From the NCBI GenBank assembly GCA_019638795.1, contig JAHBTB010000010.1, forward strand, positions 29,026 through 93,025: a stretch of DNA of 64,000 nt, in the 5' to 3' direction. Each line of letters starts with the position of its first letter. The first letter of the stretch is position 1. Below the pieces are notes generated by a model that was given only the letters and a program-made list of their open reading frames with translations, was not told the DNA's origin and ran no database searches. This document shows positions 1 through 8,521 of this stretch, one piece after another. The position numbers and the translations under genes were made by a program. Origin of the DNA: Fimbriimonadaceae bacterium (GTDB taxonomy: Bacteria > Armatimonadota > Fimbriimonadia > Fimbriimonadales > Fimbriimonadaceae).

Positions 1-129
1 CTGCCGCTCGGTCTTCCCCAAAAACTCCAGGTCAACGAAGATCCGGTCCACCCCGGCGTCGGCCGCCACCCGGGCCAGGCCAGGGTCGGCGGTGATCATC
101 ATCAGCCGCATCTGTCGTTCCTGTGTCAT
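1..129 (-). CDS. HpcH/HpaI-type aldolase family protein, N-terminal part (runs off the window)
   Basis: Only the first 43 codons lie in the window. They begin MTQERQMRLMMITADPG and continue with a VDRIFVDLEFLGK segment, which resembles the first two beta strands of HpcH/HpaI aldolase and citrate-lyase-beta-like TIM barrels found in polysaccharide loci. The ATG overlaps the stop of the upstream murJ-like gene in a 4-base ATGA, so the two are probably translationally coupled. The catalytic residues lie outside the window, so the substrate cannot be inferred. The family call rests on a short N-terminus and is moderate. Confidence 0.6.
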   Translation of the reverse strand, partial: MTQERQMRLMMITADPGLARVAADAGVDRIFVDLEFLGKTERQ

Positions 130-1634
130 CTGTTACCTTTCAGCTTGCCCTTGATGGTCCACAAAAGCTTGCCCCTCGTGTCGACGTCTGTGGTCAAACC
201 GACGGCTCCGGCGACGACCCCGATGACGACCGAACCGAGCACGCCGACCACGGCGGGCCCGTGCATCGAGCGCAGCGGCCACGCCAGTGCGACGAACACG
301 AGGCCCGTCACCGCCGCCTGGACGACAGGGGTTTTACCAAAGACCGCCTGGAAGAGGTCGGCCCCGTGCCGGCGCCGGGCCACGGCGAGCAAGGACACCA
401 ACATCGCCCAGTGCACTCCGGCGGTCACCCACGCGAGGCCCGGCAGGTTGCCTTGTTGGACGGCAATGGCCGAGAGCCCGCAGGTCGCGAGCAGTCCAGC
501 CCCGGTCACGACCAACGGCGTGGCCATGTCGCGCAACGAGTCGAAGACGGTCAAGACCAACGTGTTGAGCGCCTGGGGCAACAGACCGACCATCAGCACC
601 GCGGCAAACATGCCGATGGGCGCGGTCTCCGCCGGGGTCATCTTGCCGTGCCCGTAAAGAAGCCGCGCCCAATCCAGAGCGAAGAACCCCATGCCGAGCG
701 CGATCGGCAGACCGAGCGAGAAGACCACGCGGAGCCCTTGGGAAGCCAGGACGAGCCCGTCCTGGCGCGTCTCCGTGATGGCGAGCCGTTCGGCGACCAC
801 GGGAAAGAGGGCGACGCTCACCGATGTCAGGGCGACCCCCAAGGGCAGGTCCACCAGCTTGCTGGCGAGGTGCGCCAACGTCATCCCGCCGTCCCCGAAA
901 CGCGACGCGAACGACCGCAGGACCACCGGCATGGTCAAGAGCATCACCCCCGCCCCAAGGGCCTGGAAGAACCGAAGGACCATGCTTCGTCCGATCAGCC
1001 ACCGCGCGTCTCCCCCCGGTTGGCGGTACTTTCGGGCCGGAGAGAGTTGCACGGCCAAGCCCAGGCACGCGCCGACCACGACCGCGACCGACACGGCTTG
1101 GAGCCGGAACACCGAGCCAAAGGCCAAGGCGACGACAAGGGCCAGGTTGTAGAGGAACGACGAGACGGCCGGCGGGCCGAACCGGTCGTGGCTCTGCAGG
1201 AACGCCCTGCTCACCGCCACCATCGCCGTGACGGGCACCGCCCACAGGCAGGTGGCGACCAGCGGACGCGCGGTGGCCATCGCACTTTCGGCGACGCCCG
1301 GAGCGACGATCCGGACCACCCAGGCCGATCCCAACGAGAGCACCAGGGTCAAGGCGACCGCCATGCCCAAGACAAGCCGGGTGGCCTGGACATACAGTTG
1401 CCATGCCTCTTGGGGAGGACGACGTTTGAACTCCGGGATCAGCGCGGCGCCGATCGCGCCGCCGACGAGGATCGCCAAGAGAGCGTCGGGGACGGTCATC
1501 ACCAGGACGGCGACGTCGGCCTGCACCGTCCGACCGAACATGGCGGAGACGAGCAGGTCGCGGACAAAGCCCAAGAGCCGCCCGGCGAGGACACCGCCAA
1601 AGACGACGAGCCCCGCCCGGACGTGACGGCTCAT
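126..1634 (-). CDS. murJ: MurJ/MviN-type lipid II or lipid-linked oligosaccharide flippase
   Basis: This 502-residue protein is hydrophobic throughout, with about 12-14 membrane segments and the MVIN fold length (usual 500-530). The N-terminus carries GRLLGFVRDLLVSAMFG, with Arg19 and Arg25 spaced as the cavity arginines of MurJ (Arg18 and Arg24 in E. coli). MurJ flips undecaprenyl-PP-linked peptidoglycan precursor across the inner membrane. The location between a glycosyltransferase-like gene and an aldolase gene, downstream of a Wzz-type gene, makes a dedicated role in exopolysaccharide or capsule export an alternative. Its start ATG overlaps the stop of the upstream gene in ATGA, and its own stop overlaps the next start in the same way. 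Confidence 0.85.
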   Translation of the reverse strand: MSRHVRAGLVVFGGVLAGRLLGFVRDLLVSAMFGRTVQADVAVLVMTVPDALLAILVGGAIGAALIPEFKRRPPQEAWQLYVQATRLVLGMAVALTLVLSLGSAWVVRIVAPGVAESAMATARPLVATCLWAVPVTAMVAVSRAFLQSHDRFGPPAVSSFLYNLALVVALAFGSVFRLQAVSVAVVVGACLGLAVQLSPARKYRQPGGDARWLIGRSMVLRFFQALGAGVMLLTMPVVLRSFASRFGDGGMTLAHLASKLVDLPLGVALTSVSVALFPVVAERLAITETRQDGLVLASQGLRVVFSLGLPIALGMGFFALDWARLLYGHGKMTPAETAPIGMFAAVLMVGLLPQALNTLVLTVFDSLRDMATPLVVTGAGLLATCGLSAIAVQQGNLPGLAWVTAGVHWAMLVSLLAVARRRHGADLFQAVFGKTPVVQAAVTGLVFVALAWPLRSMHGPAVVGVLGSVVIGVVAGAVGLTTDVDTRGKLLWTIKGKLKGNR

Positions 1635-2827
1635 CGCGCCCTTTGCAAGACCAATTCGTCAGCGAGCTCCGCGACCCGGTCGGCGGCCGAGCCCAACGGC
1701 GGGAACGGCAGGTCGCCGACGACCGGACGGGCGACATGGGCGTCGAGGAGTTCGAGGCAATGGTCGAGGTCCCGCGCCCAATGGCCCGCGCCGACGGACG
1801 GGTAGTCGATGGGCCCGGCGGATACTGGAAGGTCGACCTGGACCAGCAACTTGCCCATCAACGCGGCCTGCAAACCCACTGTCGACGACACCACGACGAC
1901 CGCGTCGACCGCCTTGAGGAGGGCGGCAAGGTCGTCGTCACGCCCACTGGTCTCGATGCCTGGGTCAAGGGCGTCGGCCCCCGACCTCTCGTTGGGGTGG
2001 GGCCGGTAGACCATCCGCCACCCAGGGCGGGTGCTGACCGCTTTGGCCAAGGTGCGGGCGATCTTGGCTCCCCAGTCAGGGTCGGTCGGCTCGGGTTGGG
2101 ACGCCCACAGGATGACCTTGTCCTGCCCCCAACCCTTACTCTCCCGCAAGTGGGCGGCGTCCACGGCGACCTGTGGCCCGCCCATCTCGTCAAACGCGGG
2201 GTTACCCGTCACGACGACTTCTTCCGGCTGTCGCCCGGCGTCGATCAACGCCTTGCGGACGAGGTCGGCGAGCACACACACCTTGGTGCCGTAACCGGGG
2301 CGGCGCAAACGGCTTTCATTGCCGCAGACCATAAGGTCGAGCACGACGACAGACGGGACTCCCGCCTCCGCGGCGACTTCAATCGCGGCCTGCTCTGACC
2401 GGGGGCTGTTCGTCGCCAAGACGAGGTCCGGCTGCACCTTGTCGATGACCCGCCGCATGAACCGCTTCGGCAGGAACGCCTGACGTCGATTGCTGGCATA
2501 GAGGGAAGCGGCCCGCTCGGCGCCATGGTCGGCCACGAGTTCGGAGTAGCAGATCCCCAGGTAGGCCTCTGTCTCACCCGGGCGCACGTCCGGATGAGGA
2601 GGATGCCCGGCGGCCAGGCGCTTTCCGGTCTCCAGGGCCTCCGCGTCACCGGGTTCGATGAAATCGACGTAACCCAGGCTGCTGATACCTTTGCGGGCCA
2701 AGAGGCCGGCCGCCGTTGTCAACGCCATGACGACGACCTCGTGACCGCGTTCGACCAGCTTGGGCACGACGCTGGCGACGATCTGGGCGTGGCCCGCGCC
2801 ATAGGTGACGCACAAGACACGGCTCAT
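1631..2827 (-). CDS. Glycosyltransferase-like protein (GT-B / CDP-glycerol transferase-like fold)
   Basis: The 398-residue soluble protein opens with VLCVTYGAGHAQIVASVVPKL, a nucleotide-fold start of GT-B enzymes. The C-terminal half has ILWASQPEPTD, a MVYRPHPNE segment and VVVSSTVGLQAALMGK, the kind of donor-site loop seen in polysaccharide glycosyl- and glycerophosphotransferases and UDP-GlcNAc epimerase-like folds. It probably adds a sugar or polyol phosphate to a lipid-linked glycan in the cytoplasm. It is coupled by ATGA overlaps to the Wzz-type gene upstream and the flippase gene downstream. Donor and acceptor cannot be read from the sequence. Confidence 0.65.
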   Translation of the reverse strand: MSRVLCVTYGAGHAQIVASVVPKLVERGHEVVVMALTTAAGLLARKGISSLGYVDFIEPGDAEALETGKRLAAGHPPHPDVRPGETEAYLGICYSELVADHGAERAASLYASNRRQAFLPKRFMRRVIDKVQPDLVLATNSPRSEQAAIEVAAEAGVPSVVVLDLMVCGNESRLRRPGYGTKVCVLADLVRKALIDAGRQPEEVVVTGNPAFDEMGGPQVAVDAAHLRESKGWGQDKVILWASQPEPTDPDWGAKIARTLAKAVSTRPGWRMVYRPHPNERSGADALDPGIETSGRDDDLAALLKAVDAVVVVSSTVGLQAALMGKLLVQVDLPVSAGPIDYPSVGAGHWARDLDHCLELLDAHVARPVVGDLPFPPLGSAADRVAELADELVLQRAR

Positions 2828-4071
2828 CTCTTTCGGCCCTTCCTGACCGCCACGACCGAGCCGATGAACCCGCCCAGCACGAGCCCGGCAAGCATGTTCA
2901 GTCCGTATTTTTTGTTGACCGGCTCCTCAAGCAAGTAGGGCTCGTCCAGCACCGACCACTGCAACTTCTCGACCTTGTTGCGGACATCCTCCTGACGGAA
3001 CGCGGCGAGGGTGGACTCGTAAGCCGAGTTTGTCGTCCGAATGTCGCTGAGCAACGACCGGTACCGACGGGCTTCCTCGGGGGCGACCTTGGCCCGCTCG
3101 GCCGCGTCTTCGGCCAACCAGCGGGTCGTCAGCTCGGCAGCAAAGAGGGCGGCGGCCGACTCGTCGATCCCCTTTTGGACCGATGTCACCTTCGCCTGCA
3201 CTTCTTGTTTGATGGAGTTCTGGGTGAACCGAAGGTTGTCCTCGGCGTCCTTGACCTGCTGGGTACCCGGTTGGTACCGCGCCCGCGCGGCGTCCAGGTT
3301 GTAGCGCGCCTTGAGCAGGTCCTTGCGCCAGTCGGCGATCTGCGAGTCCCCCGTCGGCAGGTTCAGGTCCATCGCCTGGCCGATCTTGGCCGCTTGCGTG
3401 ATCTTCGCCTGCAGGTTCCGGCGGGCCCCTTCATGTTCGATACGGGCCGACTCCGCACGGCGCAGGTACTCCGAGCCGGTGAAGTCCTCGGTCGAGGAGG
3501 GCGAGGTCTTGGCGGTCTTCTGGAACTCCGCCAGCCGAGCTTGAGCCTGGTCAAGCGCGGTCTTGTTGGCTTCGACCTCCTTGGCTAGGTCGCTGCTGAT
3601 GCGGTCGCTGACATTGAAGAGGAGGCGCTGGTCCAATTGCTTGAGCCGGTCCAGTACGGCGACCACCGCGGCCAGGGTCTTCTTGTCTGAATATCCGCGG
3701 AAGGCGACTTCGAGTTGCCGTCTTTCGGGCATCTCGTTGATGTCCATCGAGTTCTCGACGTCTTTGACTCTGACCTCGGCCTTCTCCGAGATCAGTTTCC
3801 GCATGTCGTGGCTCTTCACCACGCCGCCGAGATACTGGACGTCGCTGGACGTGTTGATCGCCAATTGGACGATGGTCCCCGCACCGGTGCTCTGGGCCCG
3901 GGGGAAAAGGACAGAAAACCGTGCCTCGTACAAGGGCGGGACGATGAATGTGAAGAGCCCGACCAACAAACACAGGCCAAGGGCGACGCTCCCGACCAAC
4001 TTCCACGATCGCAGGAGTATGTGAAGCGTGTCGCTGACGTCGATCACGTCTTCCGTCGGCGTCGCGGCCAT
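2824..4071 (-). CDS. Wzz/chain-length-determinant-type polysaccharide co-polymerase
   Basis: The 415-residue protein has a membrane segment near residues 24-45, a large extracytoplasmic region rich in charged heptad-like helices (about 150-330), and a second membrane segment near 392-410 followed by RKGRKR. This is the Wzz topology that controls glycan chain length. I chose the ATG at 4071 because the longer open frame to 4224 runs through the opposite gene and has no membrane-protein character. A -10-like TAAAAT lies 8 bases upstream. No kinase (BY-kinase) domain is attached. It is the first gene of an operon continuing into the glycosyltransferase, flippase and aldolase. Confidence 0.8.
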   Translation of the reverse strand: MAATPTEDVIDVSDTLHILLRSWKLVGSVALGLCLLVGLFTFIVPPLYEARFSVLFPRAQSTGAGTIVQLAINTSSDVQYLGGVVKSHDMRKLISEKAEVRVKDVENSMDINEMPERRQLEVAFRGYSDKKTLAAVVAVLDRLKQLDQRLLFNVSDRISSDLAKEVEANKTALDQAQARLAEFQKTAKTSPSSTEDFTGSEYLRRAESARIEHEGARRNLQAKITQAAKIGQAMDLNLPTGDSQIADWRKDLLKARYNLDAARARYQPGTQQVKDAEDNLRFTQNSIKQEVQAKVTSVQKGIDESAAALFAAELTTRWLAEDAAERAKVAPEEARRYRSLLSDIRTTNSAYESTLAAFRQEDVRNKVEKLQWSVLDEPYLLEEPVNKKYGLNMLAGLVLGGFIGSVVAVRKGRKR

Positions 4072-4120
4072 GACCCGGTATTTTAACCTTAACCCCGGGT
4101 GGGCAGGTAGGATTCCTCCC
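4072..4120. promoter_or_regulatory. Divergent promoter region of the polysaccharide locus
   Basis: This 49-base gap separates two divergent starts. On the minus strand TAAAAT (4080-4085) lies 8 bases before the Wzz-type ATG. On the plus strand TAGGAT (4108-4113) lies 7 bases before the barrel-protein ATG. Both spacings would place transcription start at or next to the start codon. Confidence 0.45.
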
Positions 4121-4927
4121 ATGTCGCGGGTCAAGGTTTTATGCCTCGCCAGCTTGTTGTCCCCTTCGGCGTTGGCCTTGGCCCAATTCGGCGGGTCTGG
4201 TGAGTTCCCCAGCTTTCGGAACATGTCCGCCCTCCCCGGATCCGGGTTTGGCGTGACCGCCCGGGGCCAAGCCGGGTTTCGTGGCGCGATGGCCTATTCG
4301 ACACCGGTCGCCTACGCCCTCGCGCCGTGGGAAGTGGTGACGGGTATGACGATCGTCTCCCACGACTGGGGGTTTGCCTTTCAGGACGCTTCAAGTGGCG
4401 ACTCGACCTCAGGGAACGGCTCGGTGCAACTCCAGTTCGGGCTACCCGTGGGCAAGTTCGGCGCCCTGTCTTACGGTGTCCTCGTCAAGAGTTCCCACGG
4501 CGACAATTCGGGAACGGTCCAATGGACTCCTCCCGGCCAGTCGGGACCGGTCCGCTTTGCCATCGGCGTGCAGGACTGGCGAGGGCGGGGCGGCTCGTCG
4601 GGGTTTGGCCAGCCCGACGACCGGGCGTGGTCCCGGTCGGTCTATGCAGTGGGCACCTGGCAGGCCCTCGACGACACCTACGTCACCCTGGGTTACGGCG
4701 ACCAGCACCGCTTTCGTGGTGTCTTCGGCAGCGCCAGCCACGCCGTCACGCCCCGCCTGAAAGCGGTCGCGGAGTACGACACGTTCAACTGGAACTGGAT
4801 CGTCGCCTATGACCTAGGCAAAGTGGCGGGCCCCGTGATGAAAGACCGGCGTCCCGTCCAGGTCGTCGCCTTTGTCGGCCAAGAAGCGGGCAAGTTCGGG
4901 TTGTGGGGATTCAACGTCCGGTTCTAA
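4121..4927 (+). CDS. Secreted outer-membrane barrel-like protein, possibly YjbH-like
   Basis: The 268-residue product starts with a signal peptide (MSRVKVLCLAS through ALALA), then alternates short strands with glycines. The order is GFGVTARGQAGFRGAMAY, GSVQLQFGLPVGKFGALSYG, YVTLGYGDQHRF and a terminal GFNVRF with a C-terminal Phe, as in outer-membrane barrels. Divergent placement next to a Wzz-type gene suggests export of the polysaccharide or a partner of YjbH type, but I do not recognise a specific family with certainty. ATG 4121 is preferred over the upstream in-frame ATG at 4028, which would overlap the opposite gene and bury the signal peptide. Confidence 0.6.
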   Translation: MSRVKVLCLASLLSPSALALAQFGGSGEFPSFRNMSALPGSGFGVTARGQAGFRGAMAYSTPVAYALAPWEVVTGMTIVSHDWGFAFQDASSGDSTSGNGSVQLQFGLPVGKFGALSYGVLVKSSHGDNSGTVQWTPPGQSGPVRFAIGVQDWRGRGGSSGFGQPDDRAWSRSVYAVGTWQALDDTYVTLGYGDQHRFRGVFGSASHAVTPRLKAVAEYDTFNWNWIVAYDLGKVAGPVMKDRRPVQVVAFVGQEAGKFGLWGFNVRF

Positions 4928-4992
4928 GGGCCAGGGGTCCACGGTCGACAAGGCACCGGCACCGCGTCGCTGTGCCATAATGGGCGTCGAGC

Positions 4993-5066
4993 GCGGGTGT
5001 AGCTTAGTGGTAAAGCTCCAGCCTTCCAAGCTGGCCATGTGGGTTCGATTCCCATCACCCGCTCCA
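4993..5066 (+). tRNA. tRNA-Gly (anticodon UCC)
   Basis: A 74-nt cloverleaf. Acceptor GCGGGTG pairs with CACCCGC, the anticodon stem CCAGC/GCTGG encloses loop CTTCCAA (anticodon TCC), the T-arm is GTGGGTTCGATTCCCAT, and CCA is encoded. CATAAT at 4976-4981 is a likely -10 box. Confidence 0.97.
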
Positions 5067-5079
5067 ACCAGACCAGTCA

Positions 5080-5154
<75 letters not shown>

Positions 5155-5164
5155 GAGGTCCGCT

Positions 5165-5785
5165 TTGACCCCACGGATCGCCATCATCGGTGGTGGCGGG
5201 CATGCCCGTGTGGTCGTCGATCTGGCCCGCGCCCTGGGCCGGACCATCGTGGGGATTTTTGACGACCGTCCCGGACAGCAGGGCCAATCCGTCGACGGTT
5301 GCCCGGTCGTGGGGACACTCATGGACCTGGTCGGTCGTCCGCGGGACGACTTCGAGGCCGTCGTCGCCATCGGTGCCAACGACGTGAGGCTCCGCGTCGC
5401 TTCAGAATGTCCGACCAAGTGGGCCACCCTCGTCCATCCCGCCGCCACCGTCTCGCCGTCGGCGACCCTCGGCCACGGCACCTTGGTCATGGCCGGCGCC
5501 GTCGTCCAGCCGGGCACGACCCTGGGTGACCATGTCGTGGTGAACACCCGGGCCAGCGTCGACCACGACGGGGTCGTCGCGGACGGGGTCCACATCGCCC
5601 CCGGCGCGACGGTGTGCGGAGGCGTCCACATTGGTGACGGTGCCTTGGTGGGGGCGGGGGCGGTCCTTCTTCCCGGGGCAAGGGTCGGCGCCTGGGCCGT
5701 GGTCGGGGCGGGGGCCGTGGTCCGCGACGAGGTACCTGCCGCCGAGACGTGGGTCGGCGTACCCGCGAAGAGGCGCGTCGTTTAG
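5165..5785 (+). CDS. NeuD/PglD-type sugar O/N-acetyltransferase
   Basis: The 206-residue protein has an N-terminal Rossmann-like motif IAIIGGGGHARVVVDLA (about 5-21), as in NeuD/PglD. It is followed from about residue 90 by repeated hexapeptides (VSPSATLGHGTLVMAGAVVQ, then GVHIAPGATVCGGVHIGDGA) that build a left-handed beta helix. Such enzymes use acetyl-CoA to acetylate nucleotide-linked or polymer sugars. The start is a TTG at 5165, preceded by AGAGG at a good distance. It starts 10 bases after tRNA-Gly. It may serve the polysaccharide locus to its left. Confidence 0.85.
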   Translation: MTPRIAIIGGGGHARVVVDLARALGRTIVGIFDDRPGQQGQSVDGCPVVGTLMDLVGRPRDDFEAVVAIGANDVRLRVASECPTKWATLVHPAATVSPSATLGHGTLVMAGAVVQPGTTLGDHVVVNTRASVDHDGVVADGVHIAPGATVCGGVHIGDGALVGAGAVLLPGARVGAWAVVGAGAVVRDEVPAAETWVGVPAKRRVV

Positions 5786-5790
5786 CAGCC

Positions 5791-6231
5791 CTACACCAAC
5801 TCGGCGACGGGTTCCTGCTTGACCATCTCCGCCAGCAAACCGCTGTGCGACTCCATCACGTGACGCAACGCCTCGCGCGAGTTCGGCACCCCGTAGCGCA
5901 AGTGCACGTCGTGGGCATGGCTGGCCGCCTCGAGGGCCGCCGCCCCGCCGTTGAAGAGGTTCTCGGCGTCTGATATGTCGAGTTCTTGCCCGTTGACCGC
6001 CAAGAACCCCGCTGTGGCGGCGAGGGCGGTCGCACGGTTTCCGCTGGCGAAGGGGGCCAACTTGGCGAACCCACCCAAGAGCCGGGCAGCTTGGCCAAAG
6101 ACGTCGGTGCTCGTGCCGTAGGCGTACTGGTAGAAGACACCTTCCTCCAGTGTCGCGTAGTTGTATTTCTGTGGCGTACCCGTGAGCTGCAGGTTCAGCC
6201 AGACGAGGTCGGGGACGGTCAGGTAATGCAC
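5791..6231 (-). CDS. Doc/Fic-fold protein with a degenerate active-site motif
   Basis: The 146-residue protein begins HYLTVPDLVWLNLQLTG, typical of the Doc (death-on-curing) branch of the Fic fold. At residues 59-69 it reads APFASGNRATA where active Doc proteins have HxFxDGNKRTA. The catalytic His is Ala59, the acidic residue is Ser63 and the conserved Arg is Ala67. It is therefore unlikely to transfer AMP or phosphate, and may be a structural or regulatory relative. The start is GTG at 6231, nine bases after the RHH gene stop, so it is the third gene of the SPFH operon. Confidence 0.7.
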   Translation of the reverse strand: MHYLTVPDLVWLNLQLTGTPQKYNYATLEEGVFYQYAYGTSTDVFGQAARLLGGFAKLAPFASGNRATALAATAGFLAVNGQELDISDAENLFNGGAAALEAASHAHDVHLRYGVPNSREALRHVMESHSGLLAEMVKQEPVAELV

Positions 6232-6240
6232 CGGATCAGC

Positions 6241-6453
6241 TTATACCTCGTGGGAGGCAGGTTCGGGCTGGTCTTCGTCATGGCCGCCGTCATGGCCGGT
6301 CGGCGGACCCGAGGCAAGGCGACGCCTGAGCGACTCGCGGAGAAGGAGTTCGATCTGCGCGTTGACGCTACGTAAATCGGCCGCGGCCGACCGTTGGATC
6401 TGCTCCCAAAGGTCGGCCGGCAGCCGTAACAAGTAGCTCTTGCGTTCCGCCAT
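6241..6453 (-). CDS. Ribbon-helix-helix (Arc/CopG-type) DNA-binding protein
   Basis: The 70-residue product has KSYLLRLPADLWEQIQRSAAADLRSVNAQIELLLRESLRRR, a classic RHH pattern: one basic strand, then two helices with the SVNAQIE turn. The remaining 20 residues are acidic and probably disordered. It sits between an SPFH gene (7 bases upstream) and the Doc-like gene (9 bases downstream). SPFH plus Arc-like pairs are a recurring arrangement in high-GC bacteria. The protein probably represses its own operon by binding the GATATCA repeats at 7337-7365, though that link is an inference. Confidence 0.8.
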   Translation of the reverse strand: MAERKSYLLRLPADLWEQIQRSAAADLRSVNAQIELLLRESLRRRLASGPPTGHDGGHDEDQPEPASHEV

Positions 6454-6460
6454 CCGGGTG

Positions 6461-7324
6461 TCAGTTGTAGAGTGTGCCCGCGTTGACGACCGGTTGGGCG
6501 GAATGCTCGCTGCAAAGGACGACCATCAGGTTTTGCACCATTGTCGCTTTACGCTCTTCGTCCAATTGGATGACGCCTTCGGCGTCCATGCGGTTGAGGG
6601 CCATCTCTACCATGCCCACCGCACCGTCGACGATCCGCTGGCGGGCGGCGATCACCGCCGCCGCTTGCTGGCGGCGGAGCATGGCACCCGCGATCTCCGG
6701 GGCATAGGCGAGGTGCGAAAGCCGGGCCTCCAACACTTCGACCCCCGCCACAGCCAGCTTCTCACGGAGTTCGGCGAGCAGGTGGTCGCTCACTTCACTG
6801 GCGTTGCGGCGCAGGCTCGGCTGGTCGTCGTCGGCGTCATAGGGATAGCTGCTGGCGGAGTGCCGTAGGGCGGTCTCGCTCTGAAGCCGGACATAGTCCT
6901 CGTAGCTGTCCACGACAAAGCTGGCCTTAAATGTGTCGCTGACCTGCCAGACGATGATCGCCGCGATCTCGATCGGGTTGCCGACCAGGTCGTTCACCTT
7001 CAGCTTCTCCCCGTTCAACGTCCGGACGCGAAGCGACATGTTGCGCTTGCTCTGGAACGGGTTCGTCCAGTAGAAGCCTTGTTCCCGCACCGTGCCCGCG
7101 TATTTTCCGAAGAGCAGCAAGACTTTGGAGCCGTTCGGCTCGATGACCATGAAGCCACCGAGCAAGAGCGACCAGACGACGATGCCGATCACGCCCGGCA
7201 GGACAAGGTCCTCCTTGTTTTGTGACGCGGCCACGATGATCGTCGCTAGGGATCCAAAGAAGAGCGCCAAGCTGACGACAAGCATGACCCCGCCCGGCAG
7301 TGCGCTAATGTGTTTTTCCTTCAC
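6461..7324 (-). CDS. SPFH/band-7 domain membrane protein
   Basis: The 287-residue protein has two N-terminal membrane segments (about 9-33 and 41-60). An SPFH domain follows, with [58 protein letters not shown], then an [24 protein letters not shown] helix. These proteins scaffold membrane microdomains or regulate membrane proteases. The start appears to be GTG at 7324. It is the first gene of an SPFH-RHH-Doc operon and has tandem GATATCA repeats directly upstream. Confidence 0.85.
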   Translation of the reverse strand: MKEKHISALPGGVMLVVSLALFFGSLATIIVAASQNKEDLVLPGVIGIVVWSLLLGGFMVIEPNGSKVLLLFGKYAGTVREQGFYWTNPFQSKRNMSLRVRTLNGEKLKVNDLVGNPIEIAAIIVWQVSDTFKASFVVDSYEDYVRLQSETALRHSASSYPYDADDDQPSLRRNASEVSDHLLAELREKLAVAGVEVLEARLSHLAYAPEIAGAMLRRQQAAAVIAARQRIVDGAVGMVEMALNRMDAEGVIQLDEERKATMVQNLMVVLCSEHSAQPVVNAGTLYN

Positions 7325-7336
7325 CGATGTAACCTC

Positions 7337-7365
7337 GATATCAATATGATATCACATCGATATCA
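7337..7365 (-). promoter_or_regulatory. Three GATATCA repeats at 11-bp period (putative RHH operator)
   Basis: GATATCA occurs at 7337-7343, 7348-7354 and 7359-7365, one helical turn apart, immediately upstream of the SPFH start. RHH repressors characteristically bind such phased short repeats. The third gene-proximal site overlaps the region where a -10 element would be expected, which suggests autorepression by the operon's RHH protein. Confidence 0.6.
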
Positions 7366-7395
7366 CGGCGGGTAGGACGGCAGGTTGCAAGAGTC

Positions 7396-8451
7396 TCAGG
7401 ACCTGGCGCGGCGGACCGCGGCGGCCAACTCGTCGAGCAGCGGGACGGTCTCGTCAAATGCAAGGCAGGCGTCGGTGACGCTCTGGCCATAGACGGCCTG
7501 CCCCGGCACGTAGTCTTGCCTTCCCCCGACCAAGTGGCTTTCCAGCATGACCCCCATCACGTGAGGCGAGCCTCCGGCGACCTGGGCGGCGACGGCGGCC
7601 ATGACGACTTTCTGCCGTTCGGGGTCCTTGCCGCTGTTGCCGTGGCTGCAATCGACGACCACGCGGGACGGCAAGCCGGCCGCGCCAAGCTTCGCGCTCG
7701 TCGCCGCGACGGTCTCGGCGTCGTAGTTCGGCCCACCCGCGCCTCCCCGGAGCACGACGTGGCCGCAGTCGTTGCCGGTGGAGTAGCTGAGGGCGGCGAC
7801 GCCGTCCTTGGTCGCGCTGGGGAACCAGTGGGGCATCCGCGCCGCCTGGACGGCGTCCACCGCGGGCTGGATCCGTCCGTCCGTGCAGTTTTTGAACCCG
7901 ACCGGCATGGAGAGGCCGCTGGCCAACTCCCGGTGGGTCTGGCTCTCCACTGTCCGTGCCCCGATGGCCCCCCAGCTGACAAAGTCGGCGATGTGCTGGG
8001 GCACCGTCGTGTCCAAAAACTCGGTCGCACAGGGCAGGCCCAAATCGGTGATGTCACGTAGAAGCGTCCGCGCCAACCTCAGGCCCTTGTTGATCCGAAA
8101 CGACTCGTCTAGGTCCGGGTCGTTGATGAGGCCTTTCCAACCACCGACAGTGCGGGGCTTTTCAAAGTACGCCCGCATCACGACGAAGAGGTCGCCCGCG
8201 AGACGGTCTGCGTGGGGCTTGAGGCGTTGCGCAAATTCGAGGGCCGCATCGACGTCATGGACACTGCACGGGCCGACGAACACGGCAATGCGGTCGTCAA
8301 CCCCCAAAAGGATGTCCCGCAACGATTCACGCGAGCTGGCGACCGTCTCGGCGGCGGAAGCGCCCTGGGGCACCTCCTCGATCAAGATCGCCGGCGGCAG
8401 CAAGGGTCGCGTGGCCTGGATGCGCAGGTCGTCGACGGGTCTTTGCATCAT
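7396..8451 (-). CDS. aroF: 3-deoxy-7-phosphoheptulonate (DAHP) synthase, class I
   Basis: The 351-residue enzyme condenses phosphoenolpyruvate and erythrose 4-phosphate, the first step of the shikimate pathway, in the cytoplasm. Visible family motifs are VFVGPCSVHD, MRAYFEKPRTVGGWKGLIND, VGFKNCTDG and VVDCSHGNSGKDPERQ, covering PEP and metal binding, and the length matches AroF/G/H (about 350). There is no fused chorismate mutase domain. It is monocistronic and divergent from the cytochrome gene. Either Met of the MMQRP start could be used. Which aromatic amino acid inhibits it cannot be read here. Confidence 0.93.
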   Translation of the reverse strand: MMQRPVDDLRIQATRPLLPPAILIEEVPQGASAAETVASSRESLRDILLGVDDRIAVFVGPCSVHDVDAALEFAQRLKPHADRLAGDLFVVMRAYFEKPRTVGGWKGLINDPDLDESFRINKGLRLARTLLRDITDLGLPCATEFLDTTVPQHIADFVSWGAIGARTVESQTHRELASGLSMPVGFKNCTDGRIQPAVDAVQAARMPHWFPSATKDGVAALSYSTGNDCGHVVLRGGAGGPNYDAETVAATSAKLGAAGLPSRVVVDCSHGNSGKDPERQKVVMAAVAAQVAGGSPHVMGVMLESHLVGGRQDYVPGQAVYGQSVTDACLAFDETVPLLDELAAAVRRARS

Positions 8452-8521
8452 CTGCCATCAATAAACCCGGTCCACGCTCGCTGAAGAGCACACGCGCGGG
8501 CCGATTGGGCCAGAATCAGCC

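Noticed and set aside
123..1805. A 560-codon plus-strand open frame opposite the MurJ-type gene
   Set aside because: Its product is rich in Arg, His, Asp, Gln and Gly with no domain-like pattern, and it is exactly antisense to a clear membrane-protein gene. Similar frames occur opposite many genes in this GC-rich window.
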